Below, piece by piece: positions 1 through 9,700 of a stretch of DNA of 64,000 nucleotides; within the stretch, counting starts at the first letter, position 1, and every line of letters begins with the position of its first letter. The notes beneath the pieces were generated by a model. The model was not told where the DNA came from. It saw only the letters and a program-made list of their open reading frames with translations, and did not search any database. The stretch lies in assembly GCF_008124785.1 (NCBI RefSeq), contig NZ_VNHU01000002.1:496001-560000 (forward strand), given 5' to 3'. The DNA comes from Aquimarina intermedia. GTDB taxonomy: Bacteria > Bacteroidota > Bacteroidia > Flavobacteriales > Flavobacteriaceae. The translations under genes and the position numbers were made by a program.

Positions 1-141
1 ATCCTGAATATATTAGGAAAGCGTGTTACTGCCGGTGTTGTTAAAGGTGCTATAGACGTTCAAAATTTATCTGCAGGTATGTATATTTTGAGAGTTAGCA
101 CTGCAACAGAAACCTTCACAAAACGTTTCGTTAAAAAATAG
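1..141 (+). CDS. 3' end of a secreted protein with a T9SS type A sorting domain (partial)
   Basis: Frame 1 is open from the window edge to a TAG at 139-141, giving the last 46 residues of a protein that begins upstream. The tail contains NLSAGMYILRV followed by TFTKRFVKK, the usual end of the Por/type IX secretion C-terminal domain (a G-x-Y-hydrophobic strand, then a short basic terminus). By family knowledge this domain directs export through the outer membrane and is removed or anchored at the surface. The catalytic or binding part is outside the window, so no function can be given. A strong terminator follows within 30 bases, so this is the last gene of its transcript. Confidence 0.85.
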   Translation: MLNILGKRVTAGVVKGAIDVQNLSAGMYILRVSTATETFTKRFVKK

Positions 142-170
142 TTTATTAGTATACTATTCTTTAGTCATGA

Positions 171-207
171 AATCCCTTGGAGTATTAACTCCAGGGGATT
201 TTTTTTA
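171..207 (+). terminator. Rho-independent terminator of the T9SS-sorted protein
   Basis: A 12-base stem (171-182 with 189-200, one G-U pair) closes a six-base loop and is followed by a run of eight T. It lies 30 bases after the stop codon of the partial gene and ahead of the convergent exonuclease gene. Confidence 0.85.
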
Positions 208-261
208 TCAGAAAACCAATGCGGATCCGTCTTTACGATCTGTAAAATAAATTTGTTATGG

Positions 262-978
262 CTAAATCGTAGTGATCTCTGAAGGCAGTAAAAGAGCTTC
301 CTGCCTTAATTTAAGTATGATCTGGGCCACAGCTATTGTATCCTTTTCGCAATAGGTGACTATTCTATCCAAGTTTTTTTCTTTATAATATACTTCGCCT
401 ACCTGACTTCCATCAATATCGTCTTTGGGAGAAGGAATACCCAATATATTAGTGAGTAATTTGAGAGATGTATAATGCTTATAATCTCCGAATTTCCATA
501 ATTCTAAGGTGTCCAAATGAGGTACTTCCCAAGGTTTTTTACCGAAGAGGTCTAACTTAGCGGGTAATGAAATTCCGTTGATTAATATTCGTCTTGCGAT
601 ATAAGGAAAATCAAACTCTTTACCGTTATGCGCGCATAAAAGATGTTGCGGACGGTTAAAATGTGATTCTAACAGCTTTTTAAATTCAACCAAAAGCTCT
701 TCTTCCTTTTCATTGTGAAAAGAGGTAACTCTAAAGCTCCTGTTATCGCCAACATCTGAAAAATATCCGACTGAAATACAGACAATTTTACCAAATTCAG
801 CCCAGATCCCAGCTCTTTCATAAAACTCCTCAGGTGTAAAATCTTCTTTACGTTGATATTTTGTTTTCTCACTCCATAAATATTGCATTTCCGGACTTAA
901 TGCATCAAAAACTTCATGCAGGGGAACTGTTTCAATATCAAGAAAAAGAATATGCTCTAAATTTAATTTATGTAACAT
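262..978 (-). CDS. predicted 3'-5' exonuclease, PolB-like (DEDDy superfamily)
   Basis: A 238-residue stand-alone exonuclease domain related to the proofreading domain of family B polymerases (the PF10108-type group). Visible motifs are Exo I LFLDIET (D14, E16), Exo II with AHNGKEFD (D123), and Exo III Y209-x3-D213 in YCEKDT, which marks the DEDDy subtype. By family it would degrade DNA or RNA 3' to 5' using two metal ions; the substrate is unknown. The longest reading begins at a TTG at 981; the ATG at 978 is the better start. It overlaps the end of the upstream serine hydrolase gene by 11 bases, so the two are probably translated from one message. Confidence 0.85.
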   Translation of the reverse strand: MLHKLNLEHILFLDIETVPLHEVFDALSPEMQYLWSEKTKYQRKEDFTPEEFYERAGIWAEFGKIVCISVGYFSDVGDNRSFRVTSFHNEKEEELLVEFKKLLESHFNRPQHLLCAHNGKEFDFPYIARRILINGISLPAKLDLFGKKPWEVPHLDTLELWKFGDYKHYTSLKLLTNILGIPSPKDDIDGSQVGEVYYKEKNLDRIVTYCEKDTIAVAQIILKLRQEALLLPSEITTI

Positions 979-2128
979 CAATCAACATATTTAAAGCTTC
1001 TTCCAAATAAATGTAAAAATCTCTAGTAAACGATTTACCATCCTTAAATTCTGATCGTTGATGTCCTAAGCGTACAATCGTGATATTTTCTTCAGGTATA
1101 GATATTACATACTGTCCTAAAATACCACGCATAACAAAAATTTTCTTGTCAAGATGGTTGGACAACCAAAATCCGTAGCCATACATAGCGCTATCAGCAA
1201 ATCTGGGCTGAATCGCTTTGTCGGTAAAAGCTTCAGGCAACAGTTGTTGCCCCCCGTAATTACCTCCATTTTGAAATAACAAGCCAAATTTTGCAAAATC
1301 TCTAGCTGTACTGGCAATGCAGCAGTATGCTTTTTCCATACCGCTATCTTCACTATCCAACTGCCACAACCCGTCTTGACTCATACCCATAGGTTTCCAA
1401 AAACTTTCACTTAAATAGGAGGATAGATTTTTTCCGGTTGCTTTTTCTATCACCATTCCCAATAATTGCGTGTTTCCACTTAAATACTCAAAAGCCTCTC
1501 CGGGTGTTTTTATTACGTCCAGATCTAACATAACTTCTCGTATGTCAGTATCATAATATGCCTTTGCAGTAATAGAAAACGGACTTGTATAATGTTCTGT
1601 CCAATCCAAACCTGACGCCATTGAGGATAAATCTCCTACGGTCATCTGTGCTGCTGTCCCTTCAGAAAACTCGGTAAAAAAATCACCTACAGGCTGTTCA
1701 AGGCTTTTAATATGTCCATCCATAATTGCTTTCCCCAATAAGGCAGTCACAATACTTTTTGCCATCGAAAAAGAATTTGTTCGAGACAAACTATCATATC
1801 CCGGAGCATAATATTCATGCCAAACACTATCATTCTTTAAGATCAAAAAAGAGGTAGTTCCCAAAGCAGCGTGTGTACTATCCAAACGTTCTGAAGGCAA
1901 AATAGAATTGTAATACTGATGTTGAGGTATCTCATTAATTGTTTCAGCTGTTTTGATAGTGCGGTTATCAAAGTGTGGATAATCATCAATAAAAGCAGTC
2001 GTATGTCCGGTCATATACACAACACGAACTCCTTTTATGATATAGTCATAGTCGAGAACATATAGCAGTACTAAAAGGATTGCTACAGTAATCAAAAAAC
2101 CTTTAATGATACGCTTAAATACTTTCAT
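968..2128 (-). CDS. membrane-anchored serine hydrolase, class C beta-lactamase fold
   Basis: This 386-residue protein has one N-terminal membrane segment (about residues 8-26) and then a beta-lactamase/DD-peptidase-fold domain. The nucleophile motif S-x-x-K is S121-M-A-K124, and a Tyr-containing second motif lies in YLSGNTQLLG, as in EstB/6-aminohexanoate-dimer hydrolase-type enzymes. These are esterases, amidases or peptidases more often than true beta-lactamases, so no resistance role should be inferred. The domain should face the periplasm. The start is a clear ATG. It is upstream of the exonuclease gene in the same direction and overlaps it. The substrate cannot be deduced. Confidence 0.8.
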   Translation of the reverse strand: MKVFKRIIKGFLITVAILLVLLYVLDYDYIIKGVRVVYMTGHTTAFIDDYPHFDNRTIKTAETINEIPQHQYYNSILPSERLDSTHAALGTTSFLILKNDSVWHEYYAPGYDSLSRTNSFSMAKSIVTALLGKAIMDGHIKSLEQPVGDFFTEFSEGTAAQMTVGDLSSMASGLDWTEHYTSPFSITAKAYYDTDIREVMLDLDVIKTPGEAFEYLSGNTQLLGMVIEKATGKNLSSYLSESFWKPMGMSQDGLWQLDSEDSGMEKAYCCIASTARDFAKFGLLFQNGGNYGGQQLLPEAFTDKAIQPRFADSAMYGYGFWLSNHLDKKIFVMRGILGQYVISIPEENITIVRLGHQRSEFKDGKSFTRDFYIYLEEALNMLIDVT

Positions 2129-2201
2129 GAAATTTTATAATTGAGCCCTTCAGGGTGTTTGCTCCACTAATGTATGAAAATATTTTTGTACTCCTCAACA
2201 A

Positions 2202-2705
2202 TTAGAACAATCGTTGTTGTGTATAGGGACTTTCATGCTCTAGCAACCATTTCTTTCTCCATAAGCCTCCGGCATATCCGGTCAACGAACCATCTGATCC
2301 GATTACCCGATGACAGGGAACTATGATCCATAGAGGGTTTTTTCCATTTGCTGATGCCGCAGCGCGAATTACTTTGGGATCACCGAGCTGTTTTGCGACA
2401 TCCAAATAACTGACCGTTTGTCCATATGGAATTTTAGATAATGCTGCCCACACCTTTTTTTGAAACGAAGTACCCGAAGGATGTAATGGCAAATCAAAGG
2501 TTTTTCGTCGTCCATCGAAGTATTCTTTCACTTGTTTTATAGCCTCATCAAAATAAGGAGGTAATTCCTTATTACAAAGAGCAGAAGACACAATTTCTCC
2601 TACGGTAAATGCAGTAAGCCCTATAGCATCACCCACTAAATAGGCTTTACCTAGCGGAGTTTCAACTGTTGTAAAATATCTTTTACTTTTTGGATTCATT
2701 TTCAT
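2202..2705 (-). CDS. ogt: methylated-DNA--[protein]-cysteine S-methyltransferase
   Basis: This 167-residue suicide enzyme would repair O6-alkylguanine by moving the alkyl group to its own cysteine. The active-site motif PCHRVIG is near the C-terminus (Cys about 131), and the helix-turn-helix part with IPYGQTVSYLDVA and the arginine-finger region IRAAASANGKNP are intact. The longest reading starts with TTG; ATG codons at 2705 and 2699 are more likely starts. The gene overlaps the end of the CNNM gene, which suggests coupled translation. The length is that of the Ogt type without an AdaA domain, so it is a constitutive repair enzyme rather than an Ada regulator. Confidence 0.93.
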   Translation of the reverse strand: MKMNPKSKRYFTTVETPLGKAYLVGDAIGLTAFTVGEIVSSALCNKELPPYFDEAIKQVKEYFDGRRKTFDLPLHPSGTSFQKKVWAALSKIPYGQTVSYLDVAKQLGDPKVIRAAASANGKNPLWIIVPCHRVIGSDGSLTGYAGGLWRKKWLLEHESPYTQQRLF

Positions 2706-3771
2706 CAATGATCCCCATTTTCTTCGCTCTTTTTTGCCAGTTTTGTCGTGCTAATTCCTGCATATTATGCTCAACATCACTCTCATCAACAATTTCCAAT
2801 CCTAACAGTGTTTCTATAACATCTTCCATAGTAACAATTCCACTTACTGAACCGTATTCATCTACGACTAAAGCAATGTGATTCTTACTCTCTATCAAAC
2901 GATTAAACAACTCTGGTATCGGTAAATTACGCTCAGTATATAAAATATTCCTTCTAATCTCACCTAAGGTCTTGGTTCCGTTACCATTGGCCATTTCTTT
3001 AAACACCTCATCTTTTAACACCATCCCGGTTATGTTGTCGCTCTTACCTTGATATACCGGAACTCTTGAAAACCTTAGATTTTGATTTTCATTAAAAAAT
3101 GATTCGATGGTGGTATCCTCACTGGCCAATTTCATCACTGTTCGTGGTGTCATGACATCCTTAGTGAAAACTTCTTTGAATGTGAGCAAATTTTTGATGA
3201 CTTTTGACTCTGATTCTTCAAATACACCTTCTTCGTGTGCTATATCAGCCATTGCTGTAAAATCTTCTCGGTTCAACACAGATCCGTGATGTGCACTACC
3301 TCCCACAATTTTTGTAGTCAGCTGAAGCAACCAAAGAATACCAGTGTATCGCAGAGGAATAATCATAAGAGTTAACGCTTTTGAGGTAAAGTTTGCTAAC
3401 AACTTCCATTTGCTGGCTCCTATTGTTTTTGGTATAATTTCTGAAACGACCAATATCAAAAAAGTCATAATTGCTGAGACCACTCCAACTACATTGACCC
3501 CCAATATTTCAAATTTATAAGGTAATTTTTCTGCCTGAACCCCCACCAAAATAGCACCTACGGTATGTGCTATGGTATTTATGGTTAAAATTGCAATTAG
3601 CGGTTGATCTACGTCTTTTTTGAGACGCTCCAGTGTTTCTGCATATGATTTTCCCTCTTTCTTTTTAATACTAATAAATGTCGGGGTTATGCTTAATAGC
3701 ACGGCTTCTAAAACCGAGCATAAAAAGGAGAACATAATAGATACTACTGCGTAAATTATAAGTAAAGTCAT
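2683..3771 (-). CDS. CNNM/CorC-family membrane protein with CBS pair (DUF21)
   Basis: Of 362 residues, the first 170 or so hold four hydrophobic segments of the DUF21 (CNNM transmembrane) domain. They are followed by two CBS motifs; VMTPRTVMKLAS begins the first, and VVDEYGSVSGIVTMEDVIE is typical of the second. Family members are linked to Mg2+/Co2+ export or tolerance, and the CBS pair usually binds an adenine nucleotide. The C-terminal CorC/HlyC domain seen in longer relatives is absent or very short. The name hemolysin used for some relatives is not supported by anything here. It is upstream of ogt and overlaps it by about 20 bases. Confidence 0.85.
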   Translation of the reverse strand: MTLLIIYAVVSIMFSFLCSVLEAVLLSITPTFISIKKKEGKSYAETLERLKKDVDQPLIAILTINTIAHTVGAILVGVQAEKLPYKFEILGVNVVGVVSAIMTFLILVVSEIIPKTIGASKWKLLANFTSKALTLMIIPLRYTGILWLLQLTTKIVGGSAHHGSVLNREDFTAMADIAHEEGVFEESESKVIKNLLTFKEVFTKDVMTPRTVMKLASEDTTIESFFNENQNLRFSRVPVYQGKSDNITGMVLKDEVFKEMANGNGTKTLGEIRRNILYTERNLPIPELFNRLIESKNHIALVVDEYGSVSGIVTMEDVIETLLGLEIVDESDVEHNMQELARQNWQKRAKKMGIIDENESKK

Positions 3772-3898
3772 AAAAGTCGGCTATACGAAATAAATGTATT
3801 TTAAAATACTTCAGAAAAGTATGGTTTTAGATCTACAAAGATCCATTTTAAATTATAATTTGTCCTTAAAATTAAGATAATTCCTACGGTTACTTGAG

Positions 3899-4306
3899 CT
3901 ATGGTGTACTTTTTTTTGCTGAAACTTGTTTCATATAGGTCTCAAGATTGGATAATTCCTCCTCGGAAAAATGCTTTATAATCGCAAAATTTGTTTTCAT
4001 AACAGCATAATTTTCCGGTTCAACTATGGGTTCGGCGTCTTGTTTTAAAAAAGCAATCAAATTTCCATTTTGCTCATTATAGACCTGCATAATTTTATCT
4101 AAGCTGGGACCGATTGATTTTTTGTCCGTTAAGTGACAGGTAAAACATCTCCCTTTGCCCATAAAAATCTCTTTTCCCTTATCAAATGCAGTGCGGGAAG
4201 TACTTTTTTTACCAATTGTAATGGTTTCCCTTTCTTTTTTGGCAGGTTGACACGCTACAAACAGAGATAAACTAAGTAACATCAACAATAATGGTTTTAT
4301 GCTCAT
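3899..4306 (-). CDS. class I cytochrome c lipoprotein
   Basis: From the ATG at 4306 the product is 135 residues, with a lipoprotein signal ending in FVAC (Cys19) and one heme-binding motif C54-F-T-C-H58. A Met in NYAVMKTNF is the likely sixth heme ligand. It is probably a periplasmic, lipid-anchored monoheme electron carrier. A longer reading to 4357 would add 17 residues before the signal peptide and overlap the upstream gene, so it was rejected. The redox partner is unknown. It sits downstream of the TerB-like gene and hemB in the same direction, and so may be cotranscribed with a heme synthesis gene. Confidence 0.85.
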   Translation of the reverse strand: MSIKPLLLMLLSLSLFVACQPAKKERETITIGKKSTSRTAFDKGKEIFMGKGRCFTCHLTDKKSIGPSLDKIMQVYNEQNGNLIAFLKQDAEPIVEPENYAVMKTNFAIIKHFSEEELSNLETYMKQVSAKKSTP

Positions 4307-4322
4307 AGGTACGATTAGCTTT

Positions 4323-4712
4323 TTAAGATTGAAAATTATCTTTGATACTTTCTGCATCTTTAGTAAAACGATTTAATAAATCAGTGCTAAAGTTTGTTGC
4401 TATAGAATCATTGCTAGCGTTGACGTGATTACTGACTAAAGCCAATTTTGTCAGAGCATAATGCATGAATTCATATTCTTCATCGGGACCATGATCAGAA
4501 AATACCTCGATTACCTTGCGATACAACGTATTAATATCAGAATGATGTTCATTTTCATAATCAAATGACCATTTAATTTCTTTCCCTTTAGGATGCTCCA
4601 TTAAAATTTCTTCTAAGGTCAAAATCTCACGCTCATTGATTACTCCATCCTCCATCGCAGCTACATACAGTAATTCTCCAAAGGATTGATACAATCTATC
4701 TTTATTTTCCAT
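4323..4712 (-). CDS. TerB-like small acidic protein
   Basis: A 129-residue soluble, acidic, helical protein. The stretch LLYVAAMEDGVINEREILTL resembles the EF-hand-like first helices of TerB-fold domains (acidic positions after a helix, then a second helix). TerB relatives are named for tellurite resistance, but in Bacteroidota most are uncharacterised, so no resistance claim is made. It has no signal peptide. It lies 20 bases after hemB and 16 bases before the cytochrome c gene, which suggests a three-gene operon. The family assignment rests on pattern only. Confidence 0.6.
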   Translation of the reverse strand: MENKDRLYQSFGELLYVAAMEDGVINEREILTLEEILMEHPKGKEIKWSFDYENEHHSDINTLYRKVIEVFSDHGPDEEYEFMHYALTKLALVSNHVNASNDSIATNFSTDLLNRFTKDAESIKDNFQS

Positions 4713-4732
4713 ATGTCTACATAATTTATAAA

Positions 4733-5707
4733 TTACCCCAGTAAGGTAGCAATATCTTTTGAAAAGTAACTCGCTATCATAGTCGCTCCTGCACGCTTTA
4801 TTGCAGTAACTTGTTCCATCATCACCGCGTTATGATCTAACCACCCCTTTTCTGCAGCAGCTTTGAGCATCGCATACTCACCGCTTACCTGATAAACCGC
4901 TATCGGTACATCTACTGCTTCTTTGATATCCCGTACAATATCTAAATAACACAATCCGGGTTTCACCATAACAATATCTGCTCCTTCTTGAATATCCATT
5001 AAAGTTTCTTTGATGGCTTCATCGCGATTAGCATAATCCATTTGATAGGTTTTCTTATCTCCGAAGCCTGGTGCAGAATCTAATGCATCTCTAAAGGGTC
5101 CATAAAAGGAAGAAGCATACTTAGCACTATAGCTCATAATACCCGCATTAACAAATTTCTTTTGTTCCAGAAGTTCTCGGATTGCACGAATTCTACCATC
5201 CATCATATCACTTGGTGCCACAAAATCTGCTCCGGACTGTACGTGAGAGAGTGCCATTTTTGCCAACACATCGCAGGTAGGATCATTGGTAATATAGCCG
5301 TCTTCAACAATTCCATCATGTCCATAAGAAGAATATGGATCTAGTGCTACATCGGTCATTACTAACATCTCGGGAGCTAAGTCTTTAATTGTTTTAATAG
5401 CACGTTGCATTAACCCATTACTGTTCAATGCTTCAGTTCCTTTATTGTCTTTCAAATTATCCGCCACTTTAACAAAAAGCAACACTGCTTTGAGTCCTAG
5501 ACTTTGTAAGGTTTTAACTTCGGATGCAATACCATCCAAACTATATCTGTAATAGCCTGGCATAGAAGCTATCTCTTCTTTTACACCTTTACCTTCGACA
5601 ATAAAAAGAGGGGTTATAAAATCATTGGGAGTTATCGCATTTTCTCGTACCAAAGAACGAATAGCATCATTGGTTCTCAATCTTCTGTTTCTGCGTAGTT
5701 GCTGCAT
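4733..5707 (-). CDS. hemB: porphobilinogen synthase (delta-aminolevulinic acid dehydratase)
   Basis: This 324-residue enzyme condenses two 5-aminolevulinate molecules into porphobilinogen, the second step of the common tetrapyrrole route. Both Schiff-base lysines are visible: K196 in MSYSAKYASSFYGPF and K249 in VMVKPGLCYLD. At the metal-binding loop (residues 118-132) the zinc-type cysteines are replaced by aspartates and alanine (TDVALDPYSSYGHDG), so this is a magnesium/potassium-type enzyme rather than a zinc one. It is about 11 kb from the rest of the heme cluster. A TATCTTTA element on the minus strand at 5731-5738 is a likely -7 box. Confidence 0.97.
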   Translation of the reverse strand: MQQLRRNRRLRTNDAIRSLVRENAITPNDFITPLFIVEGKGVKEEIASMPGYYRYSLDGIASEVKTLQSLGLKAVLLFVKVADNLKDNKGTEALNSNGLMQRAIKTIKDLAPEMLVMTDVALDPYSSYGHDGIVEDGYITNDPTCDVLAKMALSHVQSGADFVAPSDMMDGRIRAIRELLEQKKFVNAGIMSYSAKYASSFYGPFRDALDSAPGFGDKKTYQMDYANRDEAIKETLMDIQEGADIVMVKPGLCYLDIVRDIKEAVDVPIAVYQVSGEYAMLKAAAEKGWLDHNAVMMEQVTAIKRAGATMIASYFSKDIATLLG

Positions 5708-5730
5708 ACCTTTGCTCTAATTTTATAGTG

Positions 5731-5738
5731 TAAAGATA
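5731..5738 (-). promoter_or_regulatory. candidate -7 element for hemB
   Basis: On the minus strand this reads TATCTTTA, seven of eight positions of the Bacteroidetes TAnnTTTG box, 24 bases before the hemB ATG. No clear -33 TTTG was found at the usual distance. Confidence 0.4.
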
Positions 5739-5908
5739 CTGATATATCTTAAGATTTCGGACGTAAATTTATACTGCGCTTTGGGAATCAAACCTACACA
5801 TCTAAAAACTTTGGGAGCTAAAACTTTGAGTTATAACGCTTGCAAAATATAGGTTGTAACAAAATGCACATTACGACTACTTATAAAAAGACAATAATAA
5901 TCTCAACT

Positions 5909-6790
5909 ATGCTTACAATAACCAATTTGAACAAAACGTACCCTAATGGCACGCAAGCACTGAACAATGTAAATTTACACTTGGAAAAAGGAATGTTCGG
6001 TCTTTTAGGTCCCAATGGAGCGGGTAAATCTTCCTTGATGAGAACCATCGCTACCTTGCAGCAAGCTGATTCGGGTACTATACACTTTGATGGTATTGAT
6101 GTTTTTAAAAATCCGGAAGCTCTTCGAAAGGTATTAGGGTATTTACCACAGGATTTTGGAGTATATCCTAAAGTATCGGCAGAATTGATGCTTAATCATA
6201 TTGCCAAAGTGAAAGGTATTACGGATAGTAAAGTAAGAAAAGAATACGTGGGTGATTTACTCAATAAAGTCAATTTATACAATTTTAGAAATCGAAATTT
6301 AGGAGATTTTTCCGGCGGAATGCGTCAGCGTTTTGGTATTGCACAAGCCTTATTAGGTAATCCTAAGTTGATAATTGTTGATGAACCAACTGCTGGTTTA
6401 GATCCATTAGAACGTAATCGCTTTCATAATCTGTTGAGCGAATTGGGAGAAAATGCAGTCGTTATTCTATCCACTCATATTGTCGACGATGTCATTAATC
6501 TTTGTCAGAACATGGCGGTGTTTAATGAAGGGAAGATTTTGGTTCAGGGCAATCCTCAGGATTTGTCTGACAGGCTAAACGGAAAAGTGTATAAGAAACA
6601 TATCGCCAAAGAGGAATTATCCCACTATGAATCCAACTACAATGTGTTGACAAACTATTTACGTGGTGGACAGCTTAATATTAATATTTATAGTGAATCA
6701 CATCCCGAAGATGGTTTTGAGCGTATTCCCAATGATTTAGAAGATTTTTACTTCTATAGCATTAATCAGAAACTTTTAAAAACAGTTTAA
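5909..6790 (+). CDS. ABC transporter ATP-binding protein, partner of the permease/peptidase fusion
   Basis: From the ATG at 5909 the product is a 293-residue single nucleotide-binding domain. Walker A GPNGAGKSS (34-42), signature FSGGMRQ (134-140), Walker B LIIVDEP (154-160) and the switch histidine in STHIVDD are all intact. A longer reading to 5840 adds 23 residues not seen in the family. The gene ends one base before the start of the permease/M1-peptidase gene, so the two almost certainly form one exporter. After the ATPase core there is a C-terminal extension of about 80 residues. The substrate is unknown. Confidence 0.92.
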   Translation: MLTITNLNKTYPNGTQALNNVNLHLEKGMFGLLGPNGAGKSSLMRTIATLQQADSGTIHFDGIDVFKNPEALRKVLGYLPQDFGVYPKVSAELMLNHIAKVKGITDSKVRKEYVGDLLNKVNLYNFRNRNLGDFSGGMRQRFGIAQALLGNPKLIIVDEPTAGLDPLERNRFHNLLSELGENAVVILSTHIVDDVINLCQNMAVFNEGKILVQGNPQDLSDRLNGKVYKKHIAKEELSHYESNYNVLTNYLRGGQLNINIYSESHPEDGFERIPNDLEDFYFYSINQKLLKTV

Positions 6791-6791
6791 A

Positions 6792-9700
6792 ATGAAAGAA
6801 ATATTAAATTTTGAACTGCAATATCGACTGGGCAGGCCCGCAACCTGGATTTATTTCTCATTAGGCGCATTGATTGCGGCATTACTGGCTGCATTTGAGC
6901 AATCTGCAACGGCAGAGTTTGTTAATAGTCCAAACAATATTACCGGTGTACTGGTTCCTGTTTCGGTTATTGCCATTTTCTTTTATGCTGCAATTATGGG
7001 GGTTCCCGTTTATAGAGATGCAGAACATAAAACTGCAGAAACTTATTTCACCTTTCCTATCAAACCCACATCGTATATTTGGGGTCGTTTTTTAGGGAGT
7101 TATCTTATAGCATCCTTGGTAAATGTCGGGATTGTATTTGGCGCTGTCATTGGCTTCGGGATCGGAGCATTTTTGGAACGCCCTGATTTTGGATCGTATA
7201 CAGCATTCCACTTCTCTTCTTATGTTTTACCATTTATTTTTATTTTGCAAATTAATGCCTTATTGATTGGATCATTATTCTTTAGTTTGATGGCCTTCTT
7301 TAAAAAGATGCCGATTATCTATTTGGGAGGTATCGTTCTTTTTCTTTTATACAGCATCTCTGGAGAATTACTATCGAATCTTGACAATCAATGGCTGAGT
7401 ATCTATCTGGATCCCTTTGGCGGAAGGGCTTTTAGTCTAGTGAAAAAATATTGGTCAATCAATGAACTTAACACAAATTCACTTCCGATATACGGTAAGT
7501 TTTTAATTAATAGAATGCTCTGGCTAAGTGCCGGAATAGTTCTCTTTTTAATAACTTTATTTCGATTTAATTATCAAACCTTTTTAAAATCTGCAAAACA
7601 AAAGAAACAAAAATTGTCGTCCGCAATAGTTCCTAAAGCGGTTACTAATATTTCACAGTATTTCAACAAAAAAAGTGAACGTCAAAACCTCCTTTCTTTA
7701 AGTAAAATTGAGACACTTTCCATTCTAAAAGACCCTGTGTTTCTTATACTGCTGATTATTGGGATTATCGTTGCATTATTTACTGTATATAAGGGAAATG
7801 AAACCTATGGTACTCCAAACTTACCATTAACACGTTATGTAGTAATGTATATCTCTGGAGGCCTATCATTACTCTCCATCATCATCCTTGTAATTTACTC
7901 TGGGGAAGCTGTTCATAGAACCCGCAAAAATAAAACGTTTGTATTTTACGATGCACTCCCGATAAGTGACGGGAGTCTCTATTTTTCAAAAATCATTGCT
8001 TTATTAAGCACGGCGGTACTATTAACCACCATAAACATAGTTATTGCGGTTTTATATCAAACGATTAATGGATATTTTACCTATGAGCTTGGTATGCAAT
8101 TCGTGTATAATTTTGTATTGATCTTTCCCGGATTCGTCATGACCGTCTTACTTGCATTTTTTATTCATGTATTGGTCAACAATAAATTCTTAGGTCATTT
8201 TGTCGTCATTGCTTTGTATATCGGTTTGCCTTTATTGGTAACACTCGCGTTCAAAAGCACCAATCCGATGCTAATTTTTACCGGAGCCACTCCATTTTTT
8301 ATTAGTGATCTCAATGGCTTTGGTCACTACTTAGTGGGTGTAAGCTGGCTTAATTTGTATTGGGTATTGGCTACCACGATACTAATGATTGTTGGAAAAC
8401 TTTTCTGGACACGCGGATTTCATGCATCGTTCAAAGAAAGAATGGTTCTTGCTAAAAAACGTTTTACCGCACCAACGATTATGATGTTCTCTGTTACCCT
8501 CCTTTTATTTGTCGCAGTAGCTGGTTATTCTTATTACAATTTGAAAGTACTTAACACCATTAATTCTAGTACATACGGCGACAAAACGGGTGCCGATGCC
8601 GAAAAAAAATATACCAAATATATAGGCCAGGCGCATCCAATCGTGACTGATCTCAAAGCCTATATCGATATTTATCCGGAAGAAAGAGGTGTCATGGCAC
8701 GAGGTGAATATACAATTACCAATACAGATCAAACTAAAGTTATTGACACGTTGTTGCTTGAGATGCAGTATCCAAATATGCACACAAAACTAAAAAAAGT
8801 ACTATATAACGGTAAAGAATTACTACCAGTCTACAGCGACTCGGTGTATCGCTTATTCCTGTACAAACTTCCTGAAGCTTTGTTGCCTTCTGCTACTGCC
8901 AAATTGATTCTGGAAGTCAGTGCAGAGACTAAAGGTTTTGCTAACGAAATGGAAACACAGGTGCTCCACAACGGTTCCTTTTTAAACAATCAAATTTTTC
9001 CTAGATTTCATTATGATCGTAGCTTAGTGGATAACGGGGTACGTAGAAAACATGGTTTAGAAAAACTCGATTATCTCCTTCCTCCCAGAAGCGATTCTGC
9101 CGCTATTAAAAAGAATTTATTTAATGAGGATGCAGACTATATCAATTTTGAAGCTATCGTAAGTACAGCCGCTGATCAGATTGCTATTGCTCCGGGCAAA
9201 TTGCATCGTCAATGGACCGAGAAAGATCGTGCATACTATCACTATAAGCTGGAGTCAGAAACGGATTTGTTTTTTAACGTAGTGTCCGCTAGCTACGATA
9301 TTGAGCGTGCAGAGTGGATCGCTCCCAGTGGGAAAAAAGTCGCTATAGAAATTTATCATTCTCCCAAGCATAAAAAAAATCTAAAACATTTTATCGAAGG
9401 AGCTAAAGTAGCACTACAGTATTGTTCAGAAAACTTTATGGAATACCCTAACTCGGTCTTGCGAATTGTAGAGTTCCCTGCGCATTCAGTTTTTGCACAG
9501 TCATTTGCTACAACGATTCCATATTCTGAAGATTTCGGTTTTGCGGCAGATTTCGATAGAGCCGAAGATTTTAATTACGCCTTTAGAGTAACCACTCACG
9601 AAGTTGCACATCAATGGTGGGGACATCTCGTTACACCAAGTAAAACATCGGGAGCCAATATTATTTCTGAAACCCTGGCTGAGTATACCTCGCTTATGAC

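Noticed and set aside
5801-5832. Direct repeat CTAAAA(A)CTTTGrG upstream of the ABC ATPase
   Set aside because: Two imperfect copies only, and simple AT-rich composition; not convincing as an operator.
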